Positions 25,152 to 34,985 of a DNA stretch of 64,000 nucleotides are shown one piece after another. Made by a program: the position numbers and the translations under genes. Location of the stretch: positions 4,030,001 through 4,094,000 of the forward strand of contig NZ_CP150302.1 in the NCBI RefSeq assembly GCF_038051945.1, given 5' to 3'. A model generated the notes under the pieces. The model worked only from the letters and a program-made list of their open reading frames with translations. It did not search any database and was not told where the DNA came from. This stretch comes from Paenibacillus sp. FSL H3-0469. Its GTDB lineage: Bacteria > Bacillota > Bacilli > Paenibacillales > Paenibacillaceae. Numbering within the stretch: the first letter of the stretch is position 1; every line of letters begins with the position of its first letter.

Positions 25152-26225
25152 CTACTTCTTATTCATCTTAAACATTAGGAACAGCTCATTATAGTGGGCA
25201 AGCATCCGCTTGCCAAGGTTGTCGTAGACCTCCAGCCGGTCGGTGAGCTCGGCGGGCGGGTAGAAGCGTTCGTCGCCGGAGATGTCCTCCGGCAGCAGCT
25301 TCAGCGCAGGCACGTTCGGCGTGGAATAACCGACGTATTCTGCATTCTGTGCGGCGACTTCCGGCCGCAGCATGAAGTTGATAAACTTATGAGCGCCCTC
25401 GACATTGCCTGCGGTGCGCGGAATGACCATGTTGTCGAACCATTTGTTCGAGCCTTCCTCCGGCACAACGAAGTCCAGCTTGTCGTTGTCATCCATGATC
25501 TCCGAAGCGTCGCCGGACCAGACAATACCGACTGCCGCTTCTTCGTTCGCGAGCAGCATTTTGACCTCGTCACCTACAATGGCCTTCACATTCGGAGACA
25601 GCTTGTTCAGCTTGGCGAGCGCCTCTTGCAAATGTTCCTCCTTCGTGTCGTTGACGGAGTAGTGCAGGCTGTTCAGCGCCATACCCATGACCTCACGGGC
25701 TCCGTCCACGAGGAAAATGTTATTCTTCAGCCGCTTGTCCCACAGGGAATCCCAGCTGCTGAAATCAATCCCCTTCGTCATGTCGGGGTTGAAGATGATC
25801 CCCACCGTCCCCCAGAAATAAGGAACCGAATACTTGTTACCGGGATCGAAGGACAGATTCATGAACTTGGAATCGATGTTGGCGAGATTCGGCAGCTTGC
25901 TGTGATCCAGCGGCAGCAGCAGATTCTCTTCCCGCATCTTGGCAATCGCATAGTCAGACGGGATGACGACATCGAAGATGGTGCCGCCCTGCTCGACCTT
26001 GGTCAGCATCGCTTCATTGGAATCGAATGTCTGGTAGATGACTGTAATTCCAGTCTCCTCTTGGAACTGCTTCAGCAGATCGGGGTCCACATAGTCGCCC
26101 CAGTTATAGATGGTCAACGTGTTGCCGCCCGAATAGCCCTGGGCTGAATTCAACCGGGAGGCCAGGAACATCAGTCCGAAGGCAACGATCAGAATCGCCA
26201 GGAACGTATTGACTAGCTGCTTCAT
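25152..26225 (-). CDS. potD: Spermidine/putrescine-binding protein PotD
   Basis: A 357-residue extracellular solute-binding protein for polyamines. An N-terminal hydrophobic anchor (residues about 7-22) is followed by the family start NTLTIYNWGDYVDPDLL. Other markers include FDVVIPSDYAI, the WGTVGIIFNP segment, and GIVWSGDASEIMDDN. Unlike many Gram-positive homologues there is no lipobox cysteine, so it is held by an uncleaved anchor or released. Its start overlaps potC by four bases; it is the last gene of the operon. Confidence 0.93.
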   Translation of the reverse strand: MKQLVNTFLAILIVAFGLMFLASRLNSAQGYSGGNTLTIYNWGDYVDPDLLKQFQEETGITVIYQTFDSNEAMLTKVEQGGTIFDVVIPSDYAIAKMREENLLLPLDHSKLPNLANIDSKFMNLSFDPGNKYSVPYFWGTVGIIFNPDMTKGIDFSSWDSLWDKRLKNNIFLVDGAREVMGMALNSLHYSVNDTKEEHLQEALAKLNKLSPNVKAIVGDEVKMLLANEEAAVGIVWSGDASEIMDDNDKLDFVVPEEGSNKWFDNMVIPRTAGNVEGAHKFINFMLRPEVAAQNAEYVGYSTPNVPALKLLPEDISGDERFYPPAELTDRLEVYDNLGKRMLAHYNELFLMFKMNKK

Positions 26226-27067
26226 CTAGGCACCCCCGCTTCGGCCACCGGCTCGGCAATCTGCACCGGCGGACGGCTCTTGCGCTGGTTCAGGTAATAA
26301 TAACCGATGACCAGCAGAATCGTGAAGAGGAAAATCAACGTCGACAGCGCGTTAATCGACAACGAGACCCCTTGCCGGGCGCGGGAATAGATCTCCACCG
26401 ACAGGGTGGAATAGCCATTGCCCGTGACGAAGAAAGTAACTGCGAAATCATCCAGGGAATAGGTCAGGGCCATGAAGAAGCCGCTGAAGATTCCCGGCTT
26501 GATGATCGGCAGAATGACCTTCGTGAGCACATCCCGGCGCGTAGCCCCGAGATCGCGGGCGGCATCCGTTAAGGTCGGGCTCATCTCCTGCAAATGCGGC
26601 AGGATCATAATGACCGCAATTGGAATGCTGAACGCCACATGCGAGAGCAGCACCGAGGTGAAGCCCAGCTTGATCCCGACAATCGTGAACAGGATCAGGA
26701 AGGAGGCTCCGATAATGACATCCGGGCTGACAATCAGCACATTGTTCAGCGAGAGCAGCGTGTTCTTGGCCCGGCGGCTGCGGACATGATGAATTGCCAG
26801 CGCACCGATCACCGCTATTATGGTCGCAATAGCCGATGACAGGAGGGCAATGACCAATGTGTTAATCACAATAATCATCAGCCGGGTATCCGCAACCACT
26901 TCACGGTAATAATCCAGCGTGAAGCCTTCGAACTTGTGCATGGTGCCGCCGCTGTTGAACGAGTAGTACATCAGATAGAAGATTGGCGCGTACAGCACCA
27001 GGAAGACCAGCACCAGATAGATATTCGCGATGCCGTTCTGGTTCTTAACCCTGCGTCTGTTCTTCAT
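26222..27067 (-). CDS. potC: Spermidine/putrescine permease PotC
   Basis: A 281-residue inner-membrane permease with six helices. It has the binding-protein-dependent transport motif [25 protein letters not shown] that contacts PotA, and the PotC-typical GFTLDYYREV segment near the N-terminus. It overlaps potB by four bases and potD by four, giving tight translational coupling. Confidence 0.93.
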   Translation of the reverse strand: MKNRRRVKNQNGIANIYLVLVFLVLYAPIFYLMYYSFNSGGTMHKFEGFTLDYYREVVADTRLMIIVINTLVIALLSSAIATIIAVIGALAIHHVRSRRAKNTLLSLNNVLIVSPDVIIGASFLILFTIVGIKLGFTSVLLSHVAFSIPIAVIMILPHLQEMSPTLTDAARDLGATRRDVLTKVILPIIKPGIFSGFFMALTYSLDDFAVTFFVTGNGYSTLSVEIYSRARQGVSLSINALSTLIFLFTILLVIGYYYLNQRKSRPPVQIAEPVAEAGVPR

Positions 27068-27870
27068 CCGCGCACCCCCTTCCGCGAGCCGCCGGTCAGA
27101 ATCATGAACAGCGCCATAATCGCGATCAGGAACACCGCAACGGTCGAGCCCATCCCCCAGTCCTGTGTGACCAGGAAGTGCTGCTCAATCGCGGTGCCGA
27201 GCGTAATCACCCGGTTCCCGGCAATCAGACGCGTAATCATGAACAGCGACAGCGCCGGAATAAACACCGCCATACAGCCGGAGCGTACACCCGAGATCGT
27301 CAGCGGAAAAACCACCCGCCGGAACGTTGTCCATCCCGATGCGCCCAGATCGCGCGCGGCATCCACCAGCGATAGATTCATCTCATCCAGAGCACTGAAG
27401 ATCGGCAGAATCATGAATGGAATGAAAATATAGACCGACACAAACACAAAACTGAAGCCTGTAAACAGAATCTGCTGCTCGCCCAGACCCACCAGATCAA
27501 AGAAGTTATTGACCGGGCCGAAGGTACCGAAGATCCCGATGAAAGCATATGTTTTGAGCAGCAGGTTGATCCAGGTCGGCAGAATAATCAGCAGCAGCCA
27601 CAGCTGCTTGTGCTTCGTTCGCGTCAGCAGATAAGCGGCCGGATACGCCACCAGGAGCGAGAACACCGTGATCAGAAAAGCGTACCAGAATGAATTCAGC
27701 ATCATTCTCATATAGACCGGTGTGAAGAAATTGACGTAGTTATTCAGCGTCAGCTTCCCCTCCAGATCGAACAGGGAATAGTAGACCACCAGCAGCACCG
27801 GCGCAATGACAAACAGTGCGATCCAGAGATAGTACGGGATGAGATAATACGACTTCCCCTTACTCATCAT
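27064..27870 (-). CDS. potB: Spermidine/putrescine permease PotB
   Basis: About 268 residues, six helices, with the coupling motif [25 protein letters not shown]. The open frame runs upstream to 28083, but that part is a shadow of potA; the real start is ATG 27870 (or 27867), overlapping the potA stop by eleven bases. It begins [20 protein letters not shown]. Confidence 0.92.
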   Translation of the reverse strand: MMSKGKSYYLIPYYLWIALFVIAPVLLVVYYSLFDLEGKLTLNNYVNFFTPVYMRMMLNSFWYAFLITVFSLLVAYPAAYLLTRTKHKQLWLLLIILPTWINLLLKTYAFIGIFGTFGPVNNFFDLVGLGEQQILFTGFSFVFVSVYIFIPFMILPIFSALDEMNLSLVDAARDLGASGWTTFRRVVFPLTISGVRSGCMAVFIPALSLFMITRLIAGNRVITLGTAIEQHFLVTQDWGMGSTVAVFLIAIMALFMILTGGSRKGVRG

Positions 27871-28984
27871 GGCTCTCCACCTCGGCGTAAGCCTCCAGAC
27901 GCTTGTCGAACTCTTCCTCCGTTTCACCGAAACGCATAACATGGATCGCTTCCGGGTCAAAATACAGCCCGATCTCGGAGCCAACCTCAGCCTTACGGGT
28001 GGAATGGACGAGCCATTCATGGCCTGAGCCGTCGTAGCAGCTGATTTCGTAGTGAACCCCGCGGAACAGCTGGGAATCCACACGCACCTTCAGCTTGCCC
28101 GCTTCCAGGGTGGCAATCTCCAGATCCTCAGGGCGGATCACAACCTCCACTGCTTCATTCGGCTTCAGACCGGCATCGACACATTCGAACCGGTGTCCGT
28201 TAAATTCAACCACATAGTCCTCAATCATCACAGCCGGCACGATATTCGACTCTCCGATGAAGTCGGCCACGAACCGGTTAATCGGTTCATCGTAGATATC
28301 ATTAGGCGTGCCGCTCTGCTCAATTTTGCCGCCGTTCATGACGAAGATCCAGTCGGACATCGCCAGCGCCTCTTCCTGGTCATGGGTAACGAAGATGAAG
28401 GTGATTCCCAGCCGCTGCTGCATCTCCCGCAGAATATACTGCATCTCGGTACGCAGCTTCAGATCAAGCGCAGATAACGGCTCGTCCAGCAGCAGTACCT
28501 GCGGTTCATTGACAATGGCGCGCGCAATGGCGACACGCTGTCTCTGCCCGCCGGACATTTCATTAATGGCCCGCTGATCATAGCCGACCAGGTTGACGAA
28601 GCGCAGCGCTTCCTGTACCTTTTGCTGAATTACATCCTTCTTCAGCTTCTTGATGCGCAGTCCAAACGCCACATTCTCGAATACGTTCAGATGCGGAAAC
28701 AGCGCATAGTCCTGAAACACTGTATTGACCTGCCGCTCATTGGCGGGAATGTGGTTGATTTTTTTGCCGTTCAGATAGATCGAACCTTCAGTCGGCTCCG
28801 CGAAGCCGGCGATTAGACGCAGAATGGTCGTTTTTCCGCAGCCCGAAGGGCCCAGCAGCGTGTAGAATTTACCGCGTTCAATTTCGAAGCTCACGCCTTT
28901 GAGTACAGCCTCTTCGTCGTCGTATTGCTTAATCACCTGGTCAAAAGAAATAATAGTGCCTTCCGGGGTAGCTATAGCTAACAA
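27860..28984 (-). CDS. potA: Spermidine/putrescine ATPase PotA
   Basis: A 374-residue ABC ATPase. Walker [11 protein letters not shown]-loop [11 protein letters not shown], signature [10 protein letters not shown] and Walker [13 protein letters not shown] are all present, followed by a C-terminal TOBE-type regulatory domain (about 240-374). The start is uncertain: the TTG at 28984 directly abuts the GGGAGG sequence, leaving no spacing, and no ATG or GTG lies within a normal distance. A TTG start, or a rare AUA/AUU start a few codons in, must be considered. It is the first gene of potABCD. Confidence 0.9.
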   Translation of the reverse strand: MLAIATPEGTIISFDQVIKQYDDEEAVLKGVSFEIERGKFYTLLGPSGCGKTTILRLIAGFAEPTEGSIYLNGKKINHIPANERQVNTVFQDYALFPHLNVFENVAFGLRIKKLKKDVIQQKVQEALRFVNLVGYDQRAINEMSGGQRQRVAIARAIVNEPQVLLLDEPLSALDLKLRTEMQYILREMQQRLGITFIFVTHDQEEALAMSDWIFVMNGGKIEQSGTPNDIYDEPINRFVADFIGESNIVPAVMIEDYVVEFNGHRFECVDAGLKPNEAVEVVIRPEDLEIATLEAGKLKVRVDSQLFRGVHYEISCYDGSGHEWLVHSTRKAEVGSEIGLYFDPEAIHVMRFGETEEEFDKRLEAYAEVESHDE

Positions 28985-29269
28985 CCTCCCTTACCTTATG
29001 TATTACAACCTATTTTACCCGCTTCTTGCGGGAGACAATCCGGCAGCGGCATGCTCAGCACGGATAAGCGACAATTCCTGCCTTGGTTCGACAGACTTCA
29101 ATATATATAGCATAAAGGAATCCTGCAATATATGCGATAGCTTACATTGTGAAATCACGCACAAAAACTTAACAAGTTCGTAAAATCTTGCCCGCCTCCG
29201 GCCTGTTTTGAGGTGCTATAATGAAAACGGATGAAAACCATAAAATTTTTCCTATTTACATGAAAGAAG

Positions 29270-30382
29270 ATGACAAACATGAACGAGGGCTTACAAGAGC
29301 GCCTTGAAAAGTTCGGATTATCCTTATATATGATACGGATTACGCTCGCCGCTTCGCTCTCGTGGCTGGCCGTGCACATTATCTACGGGGACCATTACCT
29401 GTACTTCGCACCGCTGGCGGCGATTCTGATTACCCAGAGCAGCGTCAAGGCCTCCCTTGAAAAAGGCGTCTACCGCATGACCGGCGTGGTCCTTGGCGGC
29501 ATCGTCAGCCTGATCGTAGGCAAGTTCTTCGATGTGGGCGCGCTGTCGATTCTACTGATGCTGCTGATTGGCATTGGGGTGGCTACAGCCTGCCGGATCA
29601 ATATCCAGGCCGTCTCCCAGGTCGGCGTCACCTCGGTGCTTGCACTCACCTTCTATCATGACCAATATATCGTCTGGAGAGTCGCCGAGACGCTGATCGG
29701 CGTGCTGATTGCCCTAATCATCAATATGATTATCGTGCCGCCCAAGAGCTTCGTCAAGGTCAAGGACCTGGCGCTGAAGGGCAGCCTGACCTTATCTGAT
29801 GCTTTAACCGGATTTGCTGCAAGCGGCCGGGATGCCGCGCAGGCCAAGGCTGCTCTTGAGCGCTCCGGCGAGCTGCTGAAGAAGAGCGACCGGTTGCAGA
29901 AGGAGATGCATTACACGCTGTCCCATTACCAGTGCCGTAAGGACATTGGCAAGCTGACACAGTCGACCACCCATCTCATCAAGGTGCACTCCTATGTCAA
30001 AGCCATAAGCGAAGAGATCGCTCTGCTGCCGGCCCATTATGCCGCCGCTGATTGGATGCTGGAGGTTGTAACCGCAACGGCAGACTGTATCGCCCTGTAC
30101 GGCACACGGACGCTATCGGATGCCGAATGCAGCGGACGTTCACTCCCCGAGAGTCTGAGAAGAGCCCGCGATGTGCAGCTCGCCTGGTTCTCGCAGCTGC
30201 AGGATCAGTGCCCGCTCGCAGCCTTCCGTGATCTCGGTGCGGTATTCTCCCACCTGAACCGGATTCTTGAAGAGATCGAACGCGCCGATTACGCGGCCCT
30301 TTCCACCGCACCACAGCATGTCAAGGCACAGCCTGCACGCGCCATCCAATTCATACAAAAAGGACTCTTCCACAAGCTATAA
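29270..30382 (+). CDS. FUSC/aromatic acid exporter-like membrane protein
   Basis: A 370-residue protein. About six N-terminal helices (residues 20-165) contain the ArAE/FUSC pattern (ITLAASLSWLAVHI, LAAILITQSSVKASLEKGVYRMTGVVLGG). A cytoplasmic, mostly helical C-terminal part follows, with a Cys/His-containing segment YTLSHYQCRK. Members are thought to export aromatic or other organic acids. The start at 29270 has a weak GAAAGAAG upstream, and ATG 29279 is an alternative. It is transcribed divergently from potA across a 285-base spacer that shows no further gene. Confidence 0.82.
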   Translation: MTNMNEGLQERLEKFGLSLYMIRITLAASLSWLAVHIIYGDHYLYFAPLAAILITQSSVKASLEKGVYRMTGVVLGGIVSLIVGKFFDVGALSILLMLLIGIGVATACRINIQAVSQVGVTSVLALTFYHDQYIVWRVAETLIGVLIALIINMIIVPPKSFVKVKDLALKGSLTLSDALTGFAASGRDAAQAKAALERSGELLKKSDRLQKEMHYTLSHYQCRKDIGKLTQSTTHLIKVHSYVKAISEEIALLPAHYAAADWMLEVVTATADCIALYGTRTLSDAECSGRSLPESLRRARDVQLAWFSQLQDQCPLAAFRDLGAVFSHLNRILEEIERADYAALSTAPQHVKAQPARAIQFIQKGLFHKL

Positions 30383-30405
30383 GCTTGGGAGGGTCCTTTT
30401 TTTTT
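30357..30405 (+). terminator. Terminator overlapping the stop of the FUSC gene
   Basis: AAAAGGACTCTTCCACAAGC pairs (with G-U and small bulges) with GCTTGGGAGGGTCCTTTT and runs into nine Ts. The stem includes the last codons and the stop codon. Confidence 0.85.
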
Positions 30406-30635
30406 GTGTTCTAACCATGCCGGCCACTCTGCACCCACCCGGCTCTCCAGCTCGCCGCCGAAGCGGTTGCCGTTCCTTCTTGGTGGATGGGTCGCGCGCT
30501 TAAAGTAGCTCGGTTGGCTTGAGTAGATTAGGCGAGGGGCAGGGGTGACTTGGGCTTGGATAGCTAGTGTGGCATGAACAGCGATAGCAGGTATCAGAAG
30601 TGGCTTGGGTGGCATCGCAGCGTGCAAGGAATTAG

Positions 30636-30868
30636 TTGGAAAAAAGGCGCCTAATTCAGCCAAACCAAACGATTTCGCTGAAGCAGTTGGAAAAGGTACA
30701 TCTAATCCGCCGAATTCTATCTAATCCGTTGAAACCGGGCAAAATAAGTGCTGTTTATCCATGTGCTGTTCCCAAAGGCAGTATTCATCCGGCAGCAGGT
30801 GTACAAAATCCAACTAATTACTACAAGTGGAACGTTAACGCGAACTGGGATACACAAATTCCACCTTA
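30636..30868. repeat. TTGGAAAA...CTAAT motif array, second locus
   Basis: TTGGAAAA followed by a short spacer and CTAATYC occurs at 30636 and 30687, exactly 51 bases apart, with weaker copies further on. An inverted copy (AAAATCCAACTAATTAC) lies at 30805-30821. A GTGGAA/TTCCAC pair is at about 30827-30866. It lies between convergent genes; 30406-30905 contains no supported gene and no clear terminator for the minus-strand operon. Confidence 0.65.
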
Positions 30869-30905
30869 GTATAACGCACGCAGAGGTGAACGCCGAAAGC
30901 CGCAG

Positions 30906-32858
30906 TTAATCGGCAGGCAGATATCTCCAGCCCCCGTAGGCTGTAACATTCTCGGCTCCGGCGGCGGCATAGCCTTCGCAGATGAAGCCTGTCACTTCGC
31001 GGCCATCGGCAAGCGCCACCCTGCCCAGGCCCAGCGGAGCCGGGATAAGCGTGGCGAATGCACCCAGCGATTCCACAGGCATCTGCCACAGCTCCAGCTC
31101 GATTGCGCTTCCCCCTGCCGCCTGTCTCAGCAGGCCCGGCTTCGCCGGCACGGTAGGGAGCTTGACCAACTCGTAACAGGCAGCGGTCCGCGCTTCCTGC
31201 CAGAAGCGGGCACCATGCTCCAGCATCTGCTTCTCCAGCGGGAAGCCGCGCATGTGCAGCCCGCAGACGGCAAGTGTAACCATGCCGGACACTGGTAGAT
31301 CGGCACCAGTAGCAGCGCCAGCAACAGTTCCAGCAACAGTTCCAGCACTAGCTCCTACTCCTACTCCAACGTCAGTACCAGCAGTACCAGCAGTACCAAC
31401 AGTGCCACCAGTACCTGCGCTACCCTCCGACTCCAGGGATTGGCACTCTGCCAGAGGTTGAGCCCCAGTCCCAGCAGAATTCACCGCACTCTCACCACCA
31501 CCTTCCCCCTCCGCCAACAGCCGTCTTCCGGCTCCATCGAGCAGATGCTCGCTGTCCGCCAGAGCGAACAGGGTAATGCCGAACGGCAGGTTCTCCGCCG
31601 CTTCTCCGGCAGGGATCGCTACCGCCGACAGATCAAGCAGGTTGCAGTGATTGGTGTAGCGGCCCATATCGGAGTTGGCCCCTACCGGGTTCGCGGCTAC
31701 CTGCTCACGGGTCCAGGTTCCGCCGCAGGTCGGCAGTACCAGCACCGCATCCCTCAGCAGCAGCTCTGCTTCCCGCTTATACCGCTGCAGGCGGTGCATG
31801 GCCTGGAACAGGCTTGATGCGGTGTGGCGCTCTGCTGCCCCGGAGGAGAGAATCGACTCCGTTACCGGCAGCACAGCATCACGGTGACTCTCTACGAATG
31901 CGGCCAGATCGGCCCAGCGTTCAGCTACCCAGGGGCCATCATACAGGATGGCTGCCGCTTCAGAGAACAACGTGCAATCCACCCGTTCAACGGGCAGCCC
32001 CAGCGCCTGCACCACCGCTTCGGCCCGTTCCCAGGCCCGGCGGTATTCGTCCGCATGTGGCCCATAGAAGTCCAGCGGCGCTTCCGGCAGCAGCAGCTTC
32101 CCGGGCAGAGCGGCAGCCGCCCGCTTCACAGCACGCGACCAAGGATCGGCTGCTTCGAAGCCGCGTGCTGCGCGGTCCACCGTGAGCGCATCCTCCAGAT
32201 TGTGCGCGAATACGGTGACACAATCCAGGCTGGCACACGCCGGCACTACGCCGCGCACCGGCCAGGCCCCCAGGCTGGGCTTGAAGCCGACCAGCCCGTT
32301 CAGCGCAGCCGGTACACGGCCCGAGCCGGCGGTATCGGTGCCCAGGCTGAACACCGCCTGGCCCCGGGCCACGGCAACCGCCGAACCCGCGCTGGAGCCG
32401 CCGCTGATGTATTCGGGACGCAGAGCATTATGCGTCTCTCCGTAAGGGCTGCGCACACCGACGAGTCCGGTGGCGAACTGGTCCAGATTGCTTTTGCCGA
32501 CCGGGACCGCCCCTGCAGCCACCAGTCTCGCCACAACCGCTGCGTCTGTATCCGGTTGATAAGCGAATTCAGGACATGCCGCCGTCGTGGGCAGCCCCCT
32601 CACATCAATGTTATCCTTCACCGCGAACGGGATGCCCCACAAGGGATACTCCTGCGGATTCAGCACTTTGAGCGCTGCCAGGTAGGGAGCGATCTGTGCC
32701 TCGGCGGGCGGTTCAATCCAGATGTTCATGTCCTTGTCCCGCTCAGCACGGCGGATGATCTCCCGGATGACCTGCTCCGGGTCTAGCGTGCCGCTCAAAT
32801 ACTGCCCCCGCAGCCAACCGGCAGTCAGCTTCACGGGCCATTCTGTTGTTGCTGTCAT
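30906..32858 (-). CDS. atzF: Allophanate hydrolase (AtzF-type)
   Basis: A 650-residue amidase-signature enzyme expected to hydrolyse allophanate to ammonium and CO2. The amidase domain (about 10-450) has the catalytic Lys in GIPFAVKDNID, cis-Ser in YISGGSSAGSAVAVA and nucleophile Ser in GTDTAGSGRVPAA. The C-terminal domain (about 515-650) matches the small extra domain of AtzF/DUR1,2. Between them is an unusual Gly/Thr/Val/Ala-rich insert of about 45 residues encoded by simple-sequence repeats at about 31290-31440. It is the last gene of the operon, six bases after pucR. Confidence 0.9.
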   Translation of the reverse strand: MTATTEWPVKLTAGWLRGQYLSGTLDPEQVIREIIRRAERDKDMNIWIEPPAEAQIAPYLAALKVLNPQEYPLWGIPFAVKDNIDVRGLPTTAACPEFAYQPDTDAAVVARLVAAGAVPVGKSNLDQFATGLVGVRSPYGETHNALRPEYISGGSSAGSAVAVARGQAVFSLGTDTAGSGRVPAALNGLVGFKPSLGAWPVRGVVPACASLDCVTVFAHNLEDALTVDRAARGFEAADPWSRAVKRAAAALPGKLLLPEAPLDFYGPHADEYRRAWERAEAVVQALGLPVERVDCTLFSEAAAILYDGPWVAERWADLAAFVESHRDAVLPVTESILSSGAAERHTASSLFQAMHRLQRYKREAELLLRDAVLVLPTCGGTWTREQVAANPVGANSDMGRYTNHCNLLDLSAVAIPAGEAAENLPFGITLFALADSEHLLDGAGRRLLAEGEGGGESAVNSAGTGAQPLAECQSLESEGSAGTGGTVGTAGTAGTDVGVGVGASAGTVAGTVAGAATGADLPVSGMVTLAVCGLHMRGFPLEKQMLEHGARFWQEARTAACYELVKLPTVPAKPGLLRQAAGGSAIELELWQMPVESLGAFATLIPAPLGLGRVALADGREVTGFICEGYAAAGAENVTAYGGWRYLPAD

Positions 32859-32864
32859 CAGGCT

Positions 32865-34502
32865 TCATCTCCTTCTCTGCGTATCGGTGCCGGACCTGCG
32901 GCCCTTGCTCATCTCATGCAGCTTCAGCGCAAGCTGCAGCTCCAGCATATCGTCACCGTCATCCTGGCCGAGCCCCAGCAGCTCACAGGCCCGGTCAATC
33001 CGGTAGGTGACCGTATTATAATGAGTGAATAGCTCCCCGGAGGTCCGCTTCACGTTGCGGTTGCACTTGAAATACAGCTGGAGCGTCTGGAGCAGCGAAG
33101 CGTTATGCTTGCGGTCGTACTCCAGCAGCGGAGCAATATACTGATCCCTGTACTCCGTAATCTCCTCCAGCTCGGGCAGATGGTACAGCAGCCGGAAGAC
33201 CCCCAGCTTCCGGTAATCGACATAAGATCCGCGGTATCCGCTGATTTGGCGGATACGGGCGATTTTGCGGGAGGATTCATAGCTGAACCGCACCTGATCG
33301 GGGCCGTCCGCAAGATCGCCAATACAGAAGGCGCAGGTCCCGCTGACAAACACCCGGTTCATCTCGGCCAGCAGACGCCCCAGCGTCTCCTCCAGCGGAA
33401 GCTCCGGCTGCTCCGGCACGGTCAGAACCAGCTCCCCTTCAAGGATGGTGAGCTTCACATGCTGAAGGTCTGCCCGGGCACGCACCCGCTTCACTACCTG
33501 CTGCAGCTGCTTAAGCTCGGGCTTATCCTCCAGCCATCCGGCGGTTACAGCACGCAGCGGGCGCTCCGGGAGCGGGCAGCCGCAGGCCGCGCCGCGCAGC
33601 TTCAGATCCTCGGCAGCGGCAATCCGGCCGCTGATCCAGTCCTGCAGGAACTGATCCACATACTTCAGCTCCACCTCGCGGCGGGCTCCGGCATTGATCA
33701 TTTCCAGCCCGACCAGCACACCGACCCTGTCAATCGTTAACTGATCCACTACCGACAGCTCGCTGTTCCACTCCAGCAGCACCAGCAGACACTGGTCTGC
33801 TCCCTTGTCATTGACGGCTGAGACATAAGCGCGGATACGCCGTTCTCCAACGGTGAGGAACGTAATGCCGAGACTGCCTTCCTGGCGGAGCTGTATCCAG
33901 GCCGGAAGCTGCTCCTCCAGCTGTAGCGCATCCGCCTGCGGAGAACAGAAGAGCTGATCGGTATCGTCCAGCAGGACGACCGGATTATGCAGCATCCCGT
34001 CCAGAGTCAGCAGGAAATCCTCAATCCCGTCGCCATGGAGAAGCTGCTTCGACAGCTTCTGGAACCGGCTCTGCAGCTGCGAGAGCTCCCGCGCCTCCTG
34101 CACCAGCACCCGCTCCATAATGTCGCGGACCACATCGGAGAAGGAGGTGGAGGCGGGCAGCTCGAAGATCGGAAAGCCCAGCTGATCCGCCAGCTCCAGC
34201 GCCCGCGGCGGAATCTCATCGATATAACGCTTGGTTTTGATCCCGAGCGCGGACACTCCCTTCTGGTCCAGCTGCGGAATAATCTCTGCGAGCAGCTCCG
34301 GCCGGTTATGAAAGGGGAAGCCGCTCGTAATCAGGAACTCTCCCGGACGGACCCAGTCAATAACATCGGGAACCTCCATCACATTGACCCGGTTAATATA
34401 ACGCCCAAGGCCGCCGGCTCCGGCCAGCAAAGCCGCTTCCTTCAGATCGGGAATCAGCAGAATATCGCTGCAGGTCAAACCGGTAATTACATTGCTGCCC
34501 AT
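32865..34502 (-). CDS. PucR-family transcriptional regulator
   Basis: A 545-residue activator-like regulator: an N-terminal PucR sensor domain (about 5-130, TCSDILLIPDLKEAALLAG and VRPGEFLITSG), a central GGDEF-like degenerate domain, and a C-terminal CdaR/PucR helix-turn-helix (TLQLYFKCNRNVKRTSGELF, HYNTVTYRIDR). PucR proteins control purine and other nitrogen-source genes, often sensing intermediates. Its location inside the biuret/allophanate operon points to control of this operon. It lies 16 bases after the cupin gene. Confidence 0.9.
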   Translation of the reverse strand: MGSNVITGLTCSDILLIPDLKEAALLAGAGGLGRYINRVNVMEVPDVIDWVRPGEFLITSGFPFHNRPELLAEIIPQLDQKGVSALGIKTKRYIDEIPPRALELADQLGFPIFELPASTSFSDVVRDIMERVLVQEARELSQLQSRFQKLSKQLLHGDGIEDFLLTLDGMLHNPVVLLDDTDQLFCSPQADALQLEEQLPAWIQLRQEGSLGITFLTVGERRIRAYVSAVNDKGADQCLLVLLEWNSELSVVDQLTIDRVGVLVGLEMINAGARREVELKYVDQFLQDWISGRIAAAEDLKLRGAACGCPLPERPLRAVTAGWLEDKPELKQLQQVVKRVRARADLQHVKLTILEGELVLTVPEQPELPLEETLGRLLAEMNRVFVSGTCAFCIGDLADGPDQVRFSYESSRKIARIRQISGYRGSYVDYRKLGVFRLLYHLPELEEITEYRDQYIAPLLEYDRKHNASLLQTLQLYFKCNRNVKRTSGELFTHYNTVTYRIDRACELLGLGQDDGDDMLELQLALKLHEMSKGRRSGTDTQRRR

Positions 34503-34518
34503 GGCTCCGCCGCCTTTA

Positions 34519-34962
34519 CTATAGCTTGGAAGAATAGATATCCTCGATTAGTGTAGTGCCGAAGAAGCTGTTCCCCGGCACCTCCGCCTCCGCAGGTACA
34601 AAAATACTGATCTGCTCCGAAGGAGAATCCCCTGTATTCCGGACAGAATGAACGACGCCAGCAGGCACATGGAACGTATCTCCGGCCCTGTAGCTGTACC
34701 ACTCCCCGTCACATAGCAGCTTGACCTCTCCTACGGTAATATGAATGATTTCGACTACATCATGATAGTGCGGCAAGACCTGACCGCCGATCCCCAGCTT
34801 CTCCCACAGAATCGAGCTCATGCGGATGCCCAGGCGGTCCGCCTCCTTTGCCGAGACAATCTCCCGGTGATACAGCTCTATGTGATTCGGCATAAGCTCC
34901 CATGTCATATCTGCTGCTGCCAGCACTTTCGTTTCCTGTGTATGCATATTCGATTCCCCCAT
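34519..34962 (-). CDS. Small cupin-domain protein
   Basis: A 147-residue single-domain cupin. Motif 1 is visible as GGQVLPHYHDVVEIIHITVGEVKLL (metal ligands HYH and a Glu) and motif 2 as DTFHVPAGVVHSVRN. It could be an isomerase or a metal-binding accessory enzyme. Within a cyanurate/biuret pathway an extra step (for example decarboxylation of carboxybiuret) is imaginable but unproven; carboxybiuret is known to decarboxylate spontaneously. It lies 23 bases after the ring-opening amidohydrolase gene. Confidence 0.8.
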   Translation of the reverse strand: MGESNMHTQETKVLAAADMTWELMPNHIELYHREIVSAKEADRLGIRMSSILWEKLGIGGQVLPHYHDVVEIIHITVGEVKLLCDGEWYSYRAGDTFHVPAGVVHSVRNTGDSPSEQISIFVPAEAEVPGNSFFGTTLIEDIYSSKL

Positions 34963-34985
34963 GATGGATAAAATGTTGTTGTATC

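Noticed and set aside
27871..28083. N-terminal extension of PotB
   Set aside because: It is the shadow of potA in another frame; ATG 27870 gives the normal PotB start and overlap.
31437..32786. Plus-strand frames of 125-320 codons opposite the allophanate hydrolase
   Set aside because: Antisense shadows; the minus strand carries all amidase catalytic motifs.
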